A DNA stretch of 64,000 bases. It comes from Pseudomonas asgharzadehiana (lineage in GTDB: Bacteria > Pseudomonadota > Gammaproteobacteria > Pseudomonadales > Pseudomonadaceae). Both the position numbers and the translations under genes were made by a program. How positions within the stretch are numbered: position 1 is the first letter of the stretch; each line of letters opens with the position of its first letter. The stretch lies in assembly GCF_019139815.1 (NCBI RefSeq), contig NZ_CP077079.1, positions 3,472,001 through 3,536,000 of the forward strand. Reading direction: 5' to 3'. The notes beneath the pieces were generated by a model. It was not told where the DNA came from. It did not search any database and was given only the letters and a program-made list of their open reading frames with translations. Positions 33,144-42,152 of this stretch are shown here, in pieces.

Positions 33144-33905
33144 ATGAAGCCTGCCTACTTAAGCGAAGGCCGTCGCGGCCCCGCACAAATCTGGAACAGC
33201 GCGCCGCAACTGGCGCAAATCCCGCCGATCGCCACTGCCTCGCTGGTGCCCGCCGGCGCACGCGTGGTGGTCATCGCGCCTCACCCCGGTGATGAAGTGC
33301 TGGCCTGCGGCGGTCTGCTGCAATTGCTCAGCACCCTGGAACACCCCTTGAAGTTGATCTCCATCACCGATGGCAGCGCCAGCCACCCTGGTTCCCAGGT
33401 GTGGCCGGCCAGCCGTTTGAGCGTGGTGCGCCCCCAGGAAAGCGCCGAAGCGCTGCGCCGCCTGGGCATGCCGTTGCACAGCTTGAAGTGGATACGTGGC
33501 GGTTTTTGTGACAACGCCCTGGCGGCCCGCGAAGCGCAACTGAGCCCGTTTATCGCGCGTTACCTGCAACCGGGCGACGTGGTGTTTACCACCTGGCGCG
33601 ATGACGGCAACGCCGACCACGATGCCGTTGGCCGCGCCAGTGCCCAGGCGTGCAGCCAGGTGGGCGCGCAGCTCTATGAATTACCGATCCGGGCCTGGCA
33701 TTGGCCCGCCCGCGAAAGCGCGGCGATCCCCTGGCACCGTGCACGCAAAGTGCGCTTGAACAGCTGGGCCGTGGCACGCAAGCTCCACGCCGCCCACGCC
33801 TACGCCAGCCAACTGATGGGCGACCCCGAGATCGGCCTGCCGCCGATATTGGCGCAGGTGCTGCTTGAGCGCATGCGCGAGCCCTATGAGATCGTGTTTT
33901 TGTAG
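33144..33905 (+). CDS. PIG-L/LmbE-family paralogue with altered active site
   Basis: 253 residues, clearly a paralogue of 30957-31715 through the full length (SITDGSASHPGSQVWPASRL, SVVRPQESAEALRRLGMPLH). The active-site loop reads APHPGDEVLACGG: the general base Asp of the HPDDE motif is Gly49, and the oxyanion His of H-x-D-H is Asn156 (DGNADHDAVG). The Zn ligands His47, Asp50 and His159 are kept. By analogy with MshB it should bind Zn but be a poor deacetylase. A 176-bp gap with a GTCGTCCCGT/ACGGGGCACGAC hairpin separates it from the GT2 gene, so it may have its own promoter. Confidence 0.88.
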   Translation: MKPAYLSEGRRGPAQIWNSAPQLAQIPPIATASLVPAGARVVVIAPHPGDEVLACGGLLQLLSTLEHPLKLISITDGSASHPGSQVWPASRLSVVRPQESAEALRRLGMPLHSLKWIRGGFCDNALAAREAQLSPFIARYLQPGDVVFTTWRDDGNADHDAVGRASAQACSQVGAQLYELPIRAWHWPARESAAIPWHRARKVRLNSWAVARKLHAAHAYASQLMGDPEIGLPPILAQVLLERMREPYEIVFL

Positions 33906-33911
33906 ACGGTA

Positions 33912-33947
33912 GGCGGGAGTTCCCCGAGCGGCTCCCGTCAGCCCGCC
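33912..33947 (+). terminator. Hairpin after second PIG-L gene
   Basis: CGGGAG (33914-33919) can pair with CTCCCG (33932-33937), or GGCGGG (33912-33917) with CCCGCC (33942-33947). Only a weak T content follows. The position, a few bases after the stop, suggests a terminator. Confidence 0.4.
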
Positions 33948-34186
33948 ACTCGTCTAGACCTGTAAGTTCTGACAGTAGCCCGCTGCTTGATGTGTGGCTA
34001 AGGTGCAAAAAGTGCTGCACAGGTAAGGTGCAGTCGAGAAAGCCATGCCAACCCCTTGCATTGGCCGGTGTTTTCGAAAGGTAACCCGCAGTCCCTGTTC
34101 CGTATCGCGCGTGACGTTGTCATGGTCTGGCCCGCACCTGCCTTTGCAGGCGCTGGGGCACTATTCACCTCGATTGAGGACGGATC

Positions 34187-36718
34187 ATGCGCACACGGAC
34201 ACTTTCGTTGTACCTGGGTATTGCGTTGACGCTTGCATTGGCGACGTGGCCATTAGCCTCGCGGGGGGCGTGCAGCGTCAACAACACCGCCGGCGATGAC
34301 ATATCCAACTGCGACAGCGCCACGGCGCCGGGCTTTACCGATACCGGCGGCAACAACACCTTGACGCTCACCGCGACGGGTCGGATCGCCGGCAACGTGA
34401 GCTATGGCGACGGCAACGACAGGGTCAACGTGAACGGCCCGAATGCGGGCATCGATGGCAACCTCGACCAGGGCCACGGCAACAATTTCTTTCGGCTGGA
34501 CCTGGGCAGCATCACGGGGGAGGTGCATCAGGGCGACGGCAAAGACGTGATAGAGGTGAGCGGCGGCCAGGCCGGCGCGATGGTCCAAGGTTCGGGCCAG
34601 GACCGTTTTGTCATGACTGACGGCACCATCGCCTCACTCGCCCAGGGAGACGGCCTGGACGAATTTGAGATCAGCGGCGGCACCATCACCGGGGCTTTTG
34701 AAGACGGTGACCATGGGACTATGACCGGGGGCACCATCGGGCGGGTTGATATGAAGCTCGATGACAACGTGTTCAAGATGAGCGCAGGCACCATTGTCGG
34801 CAACCTGGTGACCGGGTTCGGCAAAGACACCATCGAGGTGTCGGGCACCAGCGTTATTGGCGGCAATATCAGCGTCAGCGGCGGCGACGACCGTGTGACC
34901 GTCTCCGGGGGTGAGGTCAAGGGCCAAGTGTTGCTCAGCTTCGGCAATGACCGGTTCACCTGGACGGGTGGCAACCTCCACGCCCCGGTGATGGCAGGGC
35001 CGGGTGACGACACCGCGTCGTTGCACAACCTGACGCGTGCCCAACTGGCTGCGGCACAGTGGGTTGACGGCGGCCTGGGCAATGACACGCTGACCCTGGA
35101 CAACACCCAAGCCGGCGACCCGGCCGTGTTGCCCAACTGGGAAACCATTGACATGCGCAACGGCGCGCAACTGTCTCTGGGCGGCACGCTCAAGCTGGGC
35201 GATAGCGCGTCCGGCACCGGTACGCTGAACCTCGACAGTACGAGTGAGCTGCAGGCCGCTACCGGCGTAATCGAAGCGTTTACACCCGGCCAGCGGGTTA
35301 ACGTCAACAACAGTGGCCTTATCAACATGGCTGCCGCCAATGCGGGCACTGGCGATACCCTGACGATCAACGGAAATTACACCGGCAATGGCGGGCGGCT
35401 CGCGCTCAACAGCCGGCTCGACGGCGACGGCTCGCCCAGCGATAGATTGGTGGTGAGCCAGGGCAGCCTCGACGGCACCACCCGCCTGAATGTGATCAAC
35501 GCAGGCGGCGCCGGCGCCGCCACGTTGCAGGATGGCATCCAGGTGGTGCAGGCGCTCAACGGTGCCACCAGCAGCGCCACGGCCTTCAGCCTTGAGGCAC
35601 CCTTGTCGGCCGGTGCGTATGAATATCATCTGTTCCAGGGCGGCGTAACGCCCGGCACCGCCGATAACTTCTACCTGCGTTCGACCCTGCCGGCGGCCCC
35701 GCAAGTCGTCCCCGCGCCAGGCACCCCGCCGCTGCCGGCCAGCACGGGGGGCGCGCCGACGCCGTTTTACCGGCCGGAAGTGTCGATTTACGCCGCCCTG
35801 TTCCCCGCCACCGAGCAGATGGTGCGTGGCATGCTCGGCACCTTCCACGAACGCATGGGCGACCAGAGCCAACAACGGCAAAGTGGTGCATTCCAGGCCG
35901 GTTGGGGGCGGGTGTATGGCAGCAGCGCGCGCCAGAGCTTTGCCGGCACGGTCAGCCCGACGCTCGACCGTTCGCTGTTCGGCTTCCAAGTGGGCAGTGA
36001 TCTGTATGCCGGCACCACTGCAAACGGTCATGTGCAACGCAGCGGGTTCTTCGTTGGCCACAGCACGCTCAAAGGCAATGTCAAAGGCTTCAACGGTGGC
36101 TGGCAGGACAAGGACGCCGGCAAGACCACCTTGCGCGGCGACAGCCTGGGGGTTTATTGGACGTTGATCGGCGCCAACCAGGCTTACCTCGACCTGGTGT
36201 TGATGGGGACGCGCTTCAACGGCAACAACGAGTCGAACCGTGGGGTGAAGATGAAAACCCGCGGTCATAACCTCACGGCGTCCGCTGAAATTGGCTGGCC
36301 GTTGCCGGTGACCCGCCAGTGGGTGGTGGAGCCTCAGGCACAAGTGATCGTCGGCAAAACCCGCCTCGACAGCCAGAACGACGGCATTTCGCGCGTGTCG
36401 TACGAGGCCGACACCACGCTCACGACACGCCTTGGCGTACGCCTGCGTGGCGACTATCAATGGCGTAGCCTGCCGTTTCAGCCGTACGCGCGGGCGAATG
36501 TGTGGCACAGCCGCGCCGGGCAAAACACCGCCACGTTTGAGGGGCACACCGCTATTGATACAGAACAGCAGGCCAGCACCCTCGATGTGAGTGTCGGTGC
36601 CACATTGAAGGTCGCTGAACACCTGAGCATTTATGGCGAAGCCGGGTACAGGCGCAACCTCGACAGCCAAGCCGACAATGGCCGCCAAGGCACCCTCGGC
36701 TTGCGCATGGCGTTCTGA
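34187..36718 (+). CDS. Autotransporter (type V secretion) with beta-helix passenger
   Basis: 843 residues; ATG at 34187 with GAGGAC upstream. Signal peptide ~1-28 (LYLGIALTLALATWPLASRG, cleaved before ACSV). The passenger (~29-550) is built of irregular Gly/Asp-rich repeats such as GDGNDRVNVNGPNAGIDGNL, QGDGKDVIEVSGGQAGAMVQ and GFGKDTIEVSG, fitting a right-handed beta-helix; a Pro-rich linker (~515-530) follows. The last ~280 residues are the outer-membrane barrel (GWGRVYGSS start, FVGHSTLKGNVKGFNGGW) and end in the classic C-terminal Phe (LGLRMAF). No catalytic domain is recognisable, so adhesion or surface modification is the more likely role. Confidence 0.9.
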   Translation: MRTRTLSLYLGIALTLALATWPLASRGACSVNNTAGDDISNCDSATAPGFTDTGGNNTLTLTATGRIAGNVSYGDGNDRVNVNGPNAGIDGNLDQGHGNNFFRLDLGSITGEVHQGDGKDVIEVSGGQAGAMVQGSGQDRFVMTDGTIASLAQGDGLDEFEISGGTITGAFEDGDHGTMTGGTIGRVDMKLDDNVFKMSAGTIVGNLVTGFGKDTIEVSGTSVIGGNISVSGGDDRVTVSGGEVKGQVLLSFGNDRFTWTGGNLHAPVMAGPGDDTASLHNLTRAQLAAAQWVDGGLGNDTLTLDNTQAGDPAVLPNWETIDMRNGAQLSLGGTLKLGDSASGTGTLNLDSTSELQAATGVIEAFTPGQRVNVNNSGLINMAAANAGTGDTLTINGNYTGNGGRLALNSRLDGDGSPSDRLVVSQGSLDGTTRLNVINAGGAGAATLQDGIQVVQALNGATSSATAFSLEAPLSAGAYEYHLFQGGVTPGTADNFYLRSTLPAAPQVVPAPGTPPLPASTGGAPTPFYRPEVSIYAALFPATEQMVRGMLGTFHERMGDQSQQRQSGAFQAGWGRVYGSSARQSFAGTVSPTLDRSLFGFQVGSDLYAGTTANGHVQRSGFFVGHSTLKGNVKGFNGGWQDKDAGKTTLRGDSLGVYWTLIGANQAYLDLVLMGTRFNGNNESNRGVKMKTRGHNLTASAEIGWPLPVTRQWVVEPQAQVIVGKTRLDSQNDGISRVSYEADTTLTTRLGVRLRGDYQWRSLPFQPYARANVWHSRAGQNTATFEGHTAIDTEQQASTLDVSVGATLKVAEHLSIYGEAGYRRNLDSQADNGRQGTLGLRMAF

Positions 36719-36763
36719 TCAGCAAACGCCCGCGCCCTTCGCCACGCCAGTCACTGACGCCCA

Positions 36764-38170
36764 TCACCGGTGACCGGGGTTGGCCACGCCGACAGCCTTG
36801 AACCGTGAAAACTGGAAGGCAATCGCCAGCCAGGCAAACCACACCGGCATCACGCACAGCGCCAGGCGCGTATCCGGGCGCAACGCCAGCAGGCAGAGCA
36901 CAAAGGCGAGGAATGCCAGGCTGAACCAGGCCATCGGCACACCGCCGGGCATTTTGTAGACGGAGCTGGCATGCAGGTCCGGGCGTTTTTTGCGGTAAGC
37001 GATGTAGGACGCCAGGATGGTCGACCAGGTAAAAATCACCAGGATCGCCGACACCGTCGACACGATAGTGAAGGCGGTCATCACCTCCGGCACCACGAAC
37101 AGCAACACCAGGCCGAGCACCATCAACAGGGTGGTAAACGCCAGGCTGATAAACGGCACGCTGCTGCGCGACAGGCGCCGGAAAATCCCCGGTGCATCCC
37201 CCAAGTCGGCCAGGCCGAACAGCATGCGGCTGGCGGAAAACACCCCGCTGTTGGCCGACGATGCCGCCGAGGTCAGCACCACGAAATTGACGATGCCCGC
37301 CGCGGCCGGGAACCCTGCCACCAGAAACAACTCCACGAACGGGCTTTTGCTCGGCGACACCTGCTGCCACGACGTCACCGCGATGATGCACGCCAAGGCC
37401 AGCACGTAGAACAGAATGATGCGCAACGGGATCGAGTTGATCGCCTTGGGCAAGGTCTTCTCGGGCGCACGGGTTTCGGCGGCGGCGGTGCCGATCAGCT
37501 CGGTGCCGGCGAACGAGAATATCGCCATCTGGAACCCGGCGAAAAACCCGAACAGGCCGTTGGGGAACGCTGCCTGTTTGTCCAGCAAGTGAGCCAGGGA
37601 CGCGGTGACACCGGTGGGCGAAACAAACGAGCTGGCGATCAGCACTGCACTCACGCTGATCAGAGTTACCACGGCCACGATCTTGATGATCGCGAACCAG
37701 AACTCCACCTCACCGAACAACCGGACCGTCAGCACGTTCAATGCGAACAGCGTCAGCAACATGCCCATGGCGGGCATCCAGGCCGGCACGTCGGGAAACC
37801 AGTACTGGAAAAACCCGCCCACCACCACCGCATCCCCCACCACTGCCACGCTCCAGCTCAGCCAATACGACCAGCCGAGGAAGAACGCCGCACGCGGCCC
37901 CAGGTAGGCGCCGGCAAAGTCGGCGAAACTCTTGAAATTCAGGTTGGAGAGCAGCAGCTCACCCATGGCGCGCATCACGAAGTACACGAACAGCCCGATG
38001 ATCATGTAGATCAGGATGATCGAAGTACCCGACAGCGCGATGATCTTGCCGGAGCCCATGAACAGGCCGGTGCCGATCGCACCGCCCATGGCCATCAGTT
38101 GGATATGGCGGTTGCTCAGGGTGCGTTGCAACGCAGGCTTTTCGCAAAGCCCGGGCGTGGTTGTTTTCAT
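36764..38170 (-). CDS. APC-family amino acid permease (CycA/AnsP-like)
   Basis: 468 residues from the ATG at 38170 (ribosome site AGAGG). About 12 helices. Signature at the N terminus LSNRHIQLMAMGGAIGTGLF, MGSGKIIALSGTSII, and FAGTELIGTAAAETRAPEKT in the middle, as in AAT-type permeases for D-serine/D-alanine/glycine and other small amino acids. It lies directly downstream of the acetylpolyamine amidohydrolase gene, 61 bp away on the same strand, an arrangement like PA0321-PA0322 in PAO1, which suggests uptake of a polyamine-related or amino-acid substrate. Confidence 0.88.
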   Translation of the reverse strand: MKTTTPGLCEKPALQRTLSNRHIQLMAMGGAIGTGLFMGSGKIIALSGTSIILIYMIIGLFVYFVMRAMGELLLSNLNFKSFADFAGAYLGPRAAFFLGWSYWLSWSVAVVGDAVVVGGFFQYWFPDVPAWMPAMGMLLTLFALNVLTVRLFGEVEFWFAIIKIVAVVTLISVSAVLIASSFVSPTGVTASLAHLLDKQAAFPNGLFGFFAGFQMAIFSFAGTELIGTAAAETRAPEKTLPKAINSIPLRIILFYVLALACIIAVTSWQQVSPSKSPFVELFLVAGFPAAAGIVNFVVLTSAASSANSGVFSASRMLFGLADLGDAPGIFRRLSRSSVPFISLAFTTLLMVLGLVLLFVVPEVMTAFTIVSTVSAILVIFTWSTILASYIAYRKKRPDLHASSVYKMPGGVPMAWFSLAFLAFVLCLLALRPDTRLALCVMPVWFAWLAIAFQFSRFKAVGVANPGHR

Positions 38171-38231
38171 CACAAAACCTCTTGTTATGTTTTTGAGTTT
38201 TGGCAGAAAAAAGGCGGTGGAGCGTTTGTTG

Positions 38232-39269
38232 TTATCCGGCGGTTTTACTTTCGAAACCGTGCAGCACGTTGACGGCGTTGATGCCGATCTCATCGACCAT
38301 GTAGCCGCCTTCCATTACAAACAGCGTCGGCACACCCACACCGGCGATGATCTGGCCCATGCCGATGAAGTCCTCGCTGTCGAGCAGGAAGTGGCTGATG
38401 GGGTCGTCCTTGAAGGTGTCCACGCCCAGGGAGATCACCAGCACTTCAGGGGCAAAGGCGGTTAATTGCCGGCACGCATCGGCCAGGGCGGTTTGGTAGT
38501 GGCCCCAGGCGGTGTTTTTGGGTAGCGGATAATTCAGGTTGAAACCCTCCCCGGCTCCGCTGCCGCGCTCAGCGCGTGCGCCAGAAAAATAGGGGTAGGA
38601 CACCGACGGGTCGCCATGCAGGGAGATGAACAGCACGTCCGGGCGGTCGTAGAAAATGTTCTGCGTGCCGTTACCGTGGTGGAAATCCACATCCAGTACC
38701 GCGACGCGCCGGGCGCCCTGGGTAATGGCCTGTTGCGCGGCAATCGCGGCGTTGTTGAGGTAGCAATAACCACCCATGTATTCGCGCGCCGCATGGTGGC
38801 CGGGTGGGCGGCACAGGGCGAAGGCGCTGTAGTGGCCTTCGTCGATCAGGGCCAGGCCGGTGAGCGCGATGTCTGCGCTGGTCTTGACCGCATTCCAGGT
38901 GGTGGCGGTGATCGGTGAACCGGCATCCATGGCAAAGAAGCCCAATTTGCCGTCGATGAAATCCGGCACGTGTTGGTTGGCCAGGTCGCGTACCGGCCAT
39001 ACCAGCGGCAGCGCGTCATGGCTGCGGCCGATGGCCGTCCACTCGGCCCACGCGGTTTCAAGGAACGCCACATAGCGTTCGCTGTGGGCATTGACGTAAC
39101 AGGCGCGGTCAAACCTGCGTGGCACGATGATGTCGCCCAACCCCACATGCCGCACGCGGTCACGAACAGTGTCGGCGCGGCTCGGTTGTTCGAACGAAGG
39201 CTTGAGCACGCCATCTTTCAATTCGGTGCCATGGTGCAAACGGTGGGCATCGCTAAAAACAGTCAGCAT
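38232..39269 (-). CDS. Acetylpolyamine amidohydrolase (class II HDAC family)
   Basis: 345 residues from the ATG at 39269 (MLTVFSDAHRLHHG). Zn-dependent hydrolase that removes acetyl groups from acetylputrescine, acetylcadaverine and related amines. All active-site landmarks are seen: RPPGHHA (His158/His159), VLDVDFHHGNGTQ (Zn ligands Asp195 and His197), the third ligand Asp in SLGVDTFKDDP and the Tyr of MEGGYMVDEIG. The length is like P. aeruginosa AphA/AphB (~345). It is transcribed divergently from the Lrp-type regulator with ~120 bp between the starts, and is followed by the permease. Confidence 0.92.
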   Translation of the reverse strand: MLTVFSDAHRLHHGTELKDGVLKPSFEQPSRADTVRDRVRHVGLGDIIVPRRFDRACYVNAHSERYVAFLETAWAEWTAIGRSHDALPLVWPVRDLANQHVPDFIDGKLGFFAMDAGSPITATTWNAVKTSADIALTGLALIDEGHYSAFALCRPPGHHAAREYMGGYCYLNNAAIAAQQAITQGARRVAVLDVDFHHGNGTQNIFYDRPDVLFISLHGDPSVSYPYFSGARAERGSGAGEGFNLNYPLPKNTAWGHYQTALADACRQLTAFAPEVLVISLGVDTFKDDPISHFLLDSEDFIGMGQIIAGVGVPTLFVMEGGYMVDEIGINAVNVLHGFESKTAG

Positions 39270-39390
39270 GTGTGTACATCCGCCAGTAAAAGACAGGCTC
39301 CATTTTGTTCTGGGGATGCGGGGCTTTCTTTGCTTTTACTTCCGGCACTGGTAGTTTTATCGGGTGTTTTTACCCTTGTGGCAGCCATTT

Positions 39391-39882
39391 ATGAAAAATA
39401 AAACCAAGCAGGTCGCTCTTGACGACACCGATCTCGCCATCCTCGCCCTGTTGCAGGAGGATGCGAGTATTTCCAACGCCCAACTGAGCGAGCGCCTGGC
39501 CCTGAGCGTCACGCCCTGCTGGCGTCGGCGCAAACGCCTGGAGGAAGAAGGCGTGATCAAGGACTACCAGGCCAACCTGGACCGCAAGATGCTCGGGCTG
39601 GACATCATGGCGTTTGTGCATGTGCGCTTTGCCATCCACACCGATCACGCGCCGGATGCCTTTGAAGCCGTGGTCCGGGACCTGCCCCAGGTGCTGTCGT
39701 GCCACAAAATCACCGGCGATGCGGATTACCTGTTGCAAGTGCTGGCCGAGGACCTGGACAGCTACAGCGAGTTTGTCGAGAGCGTGCTGAGGCGCCAGTT
39801 GGGGATTGCGTCGATCCAGTCGAGCCTGGCGTTGCGCGAGGTGAAAGCGACGAGTCGGGTGGCGATTCCACAGCGCGATTGA
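39391..39882 (+). CDS. Lrp/AsnC-family transcriptional regulator
   Basis: 163 residues with the ATG at 39391; an in-frame start at 39364 is possible. N-terminal winged helix (LDDTDLAILALLQEDASISN, ERLALSVTPCWRRRKRLEEE) followed by the RAM ligand-binding domain (DIMAFVHVRFAIHTDHAPDA, CHKITGDADYLLQVLAEDL). It is divergent from the amidohydrolase-permease pair and likely senses an amino acid or amine and controls them. A perfect 9-bp hairpin ends the gene. Confidence 0.9.
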   Translation: MKNKTKQVALDDTDLAILALLQEDASISNAQLSERLALSVTPCWRRRKRLEEEGVIKDYQANLDRKMLGLDIMAFVHVRFAIHTDHAPDAFEAVVRDLPQVLSCHKITGDADYLLQVLAEDLDSYSEFVESVLRRQLGIASIQSSLALREVKATSRVAIPQRD

Positions 39883-39892
39883 AGCGGCCAAT

Positions 39893-39923
39893 TTCGGCAG
39901 GTAGTGGCAAAAAGCCTGCCGAA
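39893..39923 (+). terminator. Hairpin after Lrp-type gene
   Basis: TTCGGCAGG (39893-39901) pairs perfectly with CCTGCCGAA (39915-39923). The right arm lies at the broken 5' end of the receptor pseudogene, which shows how close the deletion endpoint is. Confidence 0.55.
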
Positions 39924-39932
39924 TGGGCGTGA

Positions 39933-41766
39933 AAAATTTAACTATTCCAATGGTCCTGGCCGCCAGTCCTATACCGCACGCGGTTTCGACATCGACAACC
40001 TCATGTATGACGGCATCCCCAGCGGTTACAAAGGCGCATCGGTCGGCGCCCAGCCGAACCTGGCGATGTTCGATCGCGTCGAAGTCGTGCGCGGCGCAAC
40101 CGGCTTGGTGACCGGCGCGGGCAACCCTTCGGCGGCCATCAACCTGATCCGCAAACGCCCGCTGGATGAACAGAAAGTCACCCTAACCGGGGCCGCCGGC
40201 AGCTGGGACGACTACCGTGGCGAACTCGACGCCTCCAGCCCGCTCAATGACAGCGGCACCTGGCGTGGCCGGGTTGTCACCTCGTACCGCGACGCCAACA
40301 GCTTTATCGATCACGCCGAGGAGTATCACGGCCTGTTCTACGCCGTCGCCGAGGCCGACTTGAGCGAGGACACCACCCTGACCCTCGGCTATTCGAACCA
40401 AAAGGACAAAACCAACTATTTCTGGGGCGCCTCCATGATCGGTCGGGACGGCCATCATTTGGACCTGCCGCGCGCCTACAACCCAGGCACCGATTGGGAG
40501 AACAAAGACCAGGAAATCAACACCGTCTTCGCCGAACTGCGCCAGCAACTGGCCAATGACTGGAAGCTGCAAATCAACGCCAACTACGCCGAACAGAATG
40601 CGCTGTTCTCCGGCTCTTACCAATCGCGCTGGGCCGCCGACAAGACGCTGGCGCGCACGGTCTACCAGGCCGCCTACGATGAAAACCAGGCCGGCGTCGA
40701 TGCCTTTGCCAGCGGCCCGTTCCAGGCGTTCGGGCGCACCCATGAACTGGTGGTGGGCGCCAGCCGGCGCATCTACGACATGACCACCCATGACTACAGC
40801 CCGTATGACAGCTACTGGCCGCTGACAGCCGGCAAACCGGACTTTCTCCATACCACCGACACCCGTGAAATCACCACCCAGGACGGTTTCTACCTCACCA
40901 CGCGCCTGAGCCTGGCCGACCCGCTGAAGCTGATCCTCGGCGGGCGCCTGGACTGGTATGACTACGACGCCCATGGCAGCAACGCCAGCGACTACAAGGT
41001 CACCCGCAACCTCACGCGCTACGCGGGCCTGATCTACGAGCTGGACGACCAACATTCGGTGTACGTCAGCTACAGCGATATCTTTACCCCGCAGAGTGCC
41101 AAGGACACCGCCGGTACGCCGGTCAAGCCGATTGTCGGCAAGAACTACGAGGTCGGCATCAAAGGCGAATACCTCGGTGGCGCGCTGAATGCGAGCGTGG
41201 CGCTGTTCCGTGTCGACCAGCAAAACCGCGCCACCAAAGTGACCGTGCAAAACTGCCCACAGACCGAGTGCTACGAAGCCTCCGGCGAGATCCGCAGCCA
41301 GGGTATCGACTTCGAACTGCAAGGCGCGCTGACCGACAACTGGCAGGTCGGCGGTGGCTACACCTACGCGCGAACCCATACCATCAAAGATGACGCCAAC
41401 CCGCAAAAGGTTAACCAGCAGTTCGACACCGACACACCGGAGCACCTGTTCAAACTGACCACCCGCTACAACCTTCAGGGCCCGCTGGAAAAATTCCGCG
41501 TGGGCGGCAACATCTCCTGGCAGAGCCGCATGTACAACGACATCGCACTGGCGAATGGCAGCAGCTACCGCCTGCAACAGGGCGCCTATGCCGTCACCGA
41601 CCTGATGGCCGGCTACAAGGTCAACGAACACATAGACCTGCAACTCAACGCCAACAACATTTTCGACCGCCGCTACTACTCCACCATCGCCAACTCCGCG
41701 GACTACGGCGGCGACGCCTACGGCAACCCACGCAACATGATGCTGACGGCCAAGTACACGTTCTGA
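39933..41766 (+). pseudogene. TonB-dependent siderophore receptor lacking its 5' end
   Basis: The frame begins in the middle of a plug domain: YSNGPGRQSYTARGFDIDNL, MYDGIPSGYKG, FDRVEVVRGATGLVTGAGNP. There is no signal peptide, no TonB box and no N-terminal signalling domain; a full-length relative would have roughly 100-200 more residues. The plug remainder and the complete 22-strand barrel continue to ...RNMMLTAKYTF with the C-terminal Phe. A GTG at 39904 keeps the frame open but gives only ten unrelated residues. The barrel has no internal stop, so the loss of the start is recent, or the gene is transcribed from a promoter I cannot see and makes a non-exported protein. Confidence 0.8.
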
Positions 41767-42152
41767 CCGATAGGCATAGGTATCTACCCAACTTTCGCTG
41801 AGCGAAAAATCCAGGGCCAATAGGCTGTTGGGGTGAGCGGGCGTGTCCCGCGCGGGGCTGCACAGCCCCGCTGAACCTCGACAGCTTCGCCCGTGAGTAG
41901 CCGGCGGCGAACCTGGAGCGCGCTACGGTAAAGATACTTAGGCAGCGGTCGATTAGGGACTAGACTACCGGAGCAAGTTGAAAGCAGTTTGACGGCGATA
42001 GACATTCACAAAAACGTTTTGATTCGAGCGCAATGGGCAGCCGTTGTGAACCATGCTAATTGGCAAATACCAGGCTGCGCAGGAGCGTATCGAACTCAGT
42101 CATTTAGCATGCAAGCACTTTTTCTATGAACGGACGCAGAGGAAATTTTGCT
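41767..42152 (+). other. Intergenic region with palindrome and first copy of the 21-bp element
   Basis: No gene is convincing. A 20-base near-perfect palindrome GCGGGGCTG-CA-CAGCCCCGC lies at 41852-41871 and may end the receptor transcript. The diverged element copy is at 41922-41942. The stretch 41980-42120 is A/T-richer than the flanks, suiting a promoter for the regulator gene. Confidence 0.5.
41922..41942 (+). promoter_or_regulatory. Element copy 1 (diverged)
   Basis: Reads GCTACGGTAAAG then ATACTTAGG, differing at three or four positions from the other two copies. It lies about 210 bp before the regulator gene start. Confidence 0.5.

Noticed and set aside
29971..33905. Nod-factor (lipochitooligosaccharide) synthesis cluster
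   Set aside because: Only the NodS-type methyltransferase matches; there is no NodC chitin synthase, no NodA acyltransferase and the deacetylase is PIG-L, not NodB.
34634..36688. 684-codon frame antisense to the autotransporter gene
   Set aside because: Arises from strong third-position bias; composition not protein-like.
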